DNA from: CAMQRS01 sp964370065
Lineage (GTDB): Bacteria; Bacillota_I; Bacilli_A; Erysipelotrichales; Erysipelotrichaceae
NCBI GenBank assembly: GCA_964370065.1
Contig: CAYJGK010000020.1
Coordinates: 1-32,907, forward strand
DNA length: 32,907 bases
Reading direction: 5' to 3'
The position numbers and the translations under genes were made by a program. Each line of letters begins with the position of its first letter. The first letter of the stretch is position 1. Of the stretch, positions 31,301-32,907 are shown piece after piece. Under the pieces are notes generated by a model. The model did no database searches. It was given only the letters and a program-made list of their open reading frames with translations, and had not been told where the DNA came from.

Positions 31301-32907
31301 GAACAAATTTTATTAGAATCATCAAATTCAACAATTAAAGCAGTGCAAAAAGATACAGGTAAAGTAGGATTTTCAAGAGAAGGACTTGATTATTCATTTA
31401 ACTACACATTACCAGTTGACACATGGGTAGAATTAGAATTTAAAACGGACTTTGAATACACATATTTATATGTGGATGGAACACTCGTCGATACATTAGG
31501 TGATGAAATGAGTTCAAATAATAGAACTTATTCAGCCACACTAATGCTACCGCTTCAATATATCGGGTCGAAAACAAATGCATTTATTGGTTATGTTGAT
31601 TCTGTAATTATTGCAGAAGATGATGTATTTATTTCAACAATGGCATTAGAAAGATTAATTATTAATGCACAAAGATATTTAGCAACTTCAACAGATGCTA
31701 CATTGGAACAAGCGGTATCGGATGCACAAAAATTAATTGCAACTGGAACATTTACAAACGCACAAATTCAAGAAGCACAAGCATCTATTCAAGAAGCGTT
31801 AGAACAATCAGATTTTTTATCAGCAGATTATACAACAATTAGAATGTTAATGGATAACTTATCAGATAATGTAGACTTCTATACAGCAGAATCTTATGCT
31901 AATGTATTAGCAGTATATAATACAATTCAATTTGGGTTGCATGAAAGTTTCCAATCCACTGTCGACACAGCCGCGGCACAATTACAAGTTGCGATTCATG
32001 CATTAGTGATAGATAGCGAGTTAGATGTGTTAGAAATTGATAATGCAACAATGAGTGCAACTTCAAGTAGTAATCAAGATACAGATTCAGCTGCAAACAA
32101 GGCAATTGATAACGATCCAAGTACTATTTGGCATACAAAATGGGATATTCTAACAACTCCACACCACATTGAAATTGAATTAGAAGAAACTACTTTAATT
32201 AGTAAAGTTAAATATTTAACTAGATCAACTGGAACAAATGGGAACATTGAAAATTACACAGTTACAGTTAGTACAGATGGAGTGGATTATACAGAAGTAA
32301 CATCTGGTACATTAAGCACAGCTTATGGTACATATGATATTAATTTTGACCCTGTCAATGCAAAATATGTACGCATTAATGTATTAAGTTCAATTGGTAA
32401 TTATGGTTCAGCAGCAGAAATTGATATTTTCAGAGCTGATGTTACACCAGACTTTGCTACATTACAAGCTGTTATTGATGATACAGCAGACTTACTAGAA
32501 GCAAACTATACAAGCGATTCTTGGAATGCATTACAAAATGCGATTACGCTAGGGGAACAATTAATTGCTAATGTATCTACGGATGCACAAGCGGTACATG
32601 ATGCAACAACATCGATTATTACAGCAAGAGCGCAATTAAATGTTGAAACATCAGTTGTGACATATGCTGATTATACCCTTGTTGATAGTTTAATTGAGTC
32701 TATTAAGCTATTAGTAGTTAGCAACTATACTAATTTTGACGCAGTAGATACAGCGGTTGATAATGTGGTTAGACATTTATTAAGTACGCAACAAGCACAA
32801 GTAGACGCCTATGCAGATGCTATTGAAAAAGCGATTGAACAATTAGCATTAAAAGAGGCAGATTATAGTGCAGTGGATGCAGCTATTACTCGTGCAAACA
32901 CGTATAT
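28301..32907 (+). CDS. Secreted multidomain GH20 glycosidase (beta-hexosaminidase/lacto-N-biosidase-like), 3' end outside window
   Basis: The open frame runs at least 1535 residues and off the right edge. A Sec signal peptide ends at about 27 (PAYA-Q). Two F5/8C (CBM32) sugar-binding modules follow at about 30-180 and 186-327, then a beta-rich linker domain (328-430), a GH20b domain (433-560), the GH20 catalytic barrel (562-910) starting with RGFMLDVGRK and carrying the acid pair Asp740-Glu741 in HLGLDE, a LamG-like module (930-1107), two FIVAR-type helical repeats (1114-1237), a third F5/8C module (1243-1379) and at least two more FIVAR units. GH20 enzymes remove N-acetylhexosamine or lacto-N-biose from glycans. 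The architecture suggests a surface enzyme on host mucin or milk glycans. The unseen C-terminus may carry LPXTG. AGGGAGAGG precedes the ATG. Confidence 0.88.
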   Translation, partial: MKKIFKSFCAFAVTLGLLPMYSLPAYAQSEKVYIDHTREQGVSASVNDVEVSYWGADKAIDGIVNRDAAKPEQSRWSSNLASVGAADKILTVDLGSIKSFDRFIIEWERDNIDEFIIDVSDDGETYEQAYISDKSVDSLTTTVDLAEKVSGRYVRLTVSEYNGGSMNWASVSLYEFKIQESSENANLALDKTTVSHSHEDSTLVASKATDGDRSTRWASGTEALSNWIYVDLGSVVPVANVQILWERLNAVNVEIQVATTLSDTMVDSDWTTVHTATQVPSANDQSINLADTYEARYVRVKINEFTSTSSDSSADWPTVSIYELEVYSFPEIEPEVTISTISNAITLENPTAGQTSLDISHITALATDQFSVEYNGTDYEQIIDVDLSIYEPIVDTVVKPNFKITDVNSGEYAFKELEITVPGKYTQEAQDNEKPVVIPELREWKGHTGNFVATQASKIVVADESLLETATLFASDLAEMNGLTLPVEVGAPTTGDFYFSLSNDVNKGYQEEGYLLDINEYVHIEATTTTGAYYGTRSILQILQTTGDLSIPKGMTRDYPLYEVRGFMLDVGRKTFELEYLYDLMEEMSWYKMNDFQLHLNDNYIFLEDYTNAGLDPMDAYAGFRLESSIVEGGNNGLNKADLTSKDVFYTKAEYVDLLNESAARGVTIVPEFDTPAHSLALTLVRPDLRVGSVGRENDHLDLINSYDESLAFVQSIFSEYMEGANPIFPTGSVVHLGLDEFTASSSQFRKFSNDMIDFAEEEGYVPRVWGSLTSLNQGEEVLGDGVQMNLWNNGWANFKEMYELGFDLINTNDGDYYIVPDAGYYFDYLSKAHIYSKDVNELGGFTIPAGDSQMIGGMFAVWNDQIDMRQNGTSEYDVYVRIKDALPYFASAVWGKQSYTYEQLEEAVPHSDEVPNTNLAHEVESETPTIAHYELDGNSDLSENNYDIINAMNTSYVEEDYKTVLALNGEESYVETPLDRLGVGNSVRMKVKRTSDSTDEQILLESSNSTIKAVQKDTGKVGFSREGLDYSFNYTLPVDTWVELEFKTDFEYTYLYVDGTLVDTLGDEMSSNNRTYSATLMLPLQYIGSKTNAFIGYVDSVIIAEDDVFISTMALERLIINAQRYLATSTDATLEQAVSDAQKLIATGTFTNAQIQEAQASIQEALEQSDFLSADYTTIRMLMDNLSDNVDFYTAESYANVLAVYNTIQFGLHESFQSTVDTAAAQLQVAIHALVIDSELDVLEIDNATMSATSSSNQDTDSAANKAIDNDPSTIWHTKWDILTTPHHIEIELEETTLISKVKYLTRSTGTNGNIENYTVTVSTDGVDYTEVTSGTLSTAYGTYDINFDPVNAKYVRINVLSSIGNYGSAAEIDIFRADVTPDFATLQAVIDDTADLLEANYTSDSWNALQNAITLGEQLIANVSTDAQAVHDATTSIITARAQLNVETSVVTYADYTLVDSLIESIKLLVVSNYTNFDAVDTAVDNVVRHLLSTQQAQVDAYADAIEKAIEQLALKEADYSAVDAAITRANTY

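Noticed and set aside
28301..32907. Several open frames on the minus strand (for example at 28456-28650, 30000-30293 and 31899-32120)
   Set aside because: They have no ribosome binding sites, lack recognisable protein features and mirror the codon pattern of the GH20 gene.

Overview
The window is AT-rich, densely coded DNA from a low-GC Gram-positive bacterium (Bacillota). Evidence: strong AGGAGG-type ribosome binding sites, many intrinsic terminators, TTGACA/TATAAT-type promoters, the MurT/GatD pair that amidates lipid II, the ylbM/ylbN/rpmF neighbourhood, and a secreted GH20 enzyme with FIVAR and F5/8C modules. The gene set (oxygen-sensitive glycyl radical enzyme, host-glycan hydrolase) suggests an anaerobic gut commensal. 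Erysipelotrichia is my best guess for the class, but it rests on general resemblance only. No phage, transposase, integrase, CRISPR array, rRNA or tRNA was found.

Layout. 1-2002 (minus): a 5'-truncated DUF2200 remnant, an HD phosphohydrolase and a PLP aminotransferase. 2058-5690 (plus): YebC/PmpR, a GNAT acetyltransferase, and an FtsX-type permease with its ABC ATPase. 5698-8840 (minus): a glycyl radical enzyme of unassigned substrate followed by a DeoR-family regulator; both promoters carry the same short motif. 8888-11419 (plus): a short UvrA paralogue lacking the UvrB-binding domain. 11420-13029 (minus): TmcAL coupled to a nitroreductase. 13122-16952 (plus): a nucleotidyltransferase, YceD-like DUF177 with ribosomal protein L32, then murT-gatD.

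17028-19786 (plus) is a membrane/regulator region: a DUF1048 membrane protein, a 62-residue membrane protein interrupted by a 100-N gap, then padR, a DUF1700-like protein and a DUF4097 protein. The gap lies between two identical 55-bp sequences and looks like an unmerged assembly overlap. 19819-22744 (minus): a frameshifted YcxB-like pseudogene, a DUF1801-like protein, a methyltransferase, a second nitroreductase and a lipid kinase. 22842-28095 (plus): a U32 peptidase-family protein, a short leader with a 24-codon ORF and a hairpin that also contains a promoter-like sequence, then an ankyrin-repeat protein and an EF-G-like GTPase. 28301 to the right edge (plus): the first 1535 residues of a very large secreted GH20 glycosidase, preceded by a candidate catabolite-control (cre) site.

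The best candidates for undescribed biology are the glycyl radical enzyme/DeoR unit (GCGE active-site motif, no activase nearby), the ankyrin/EF-G-like operon with its leader, and the DUF1048/small membrane protein/PadR region with shared candidate operator motifs. Most other genes are recognisable housekeeping or common accessory families.
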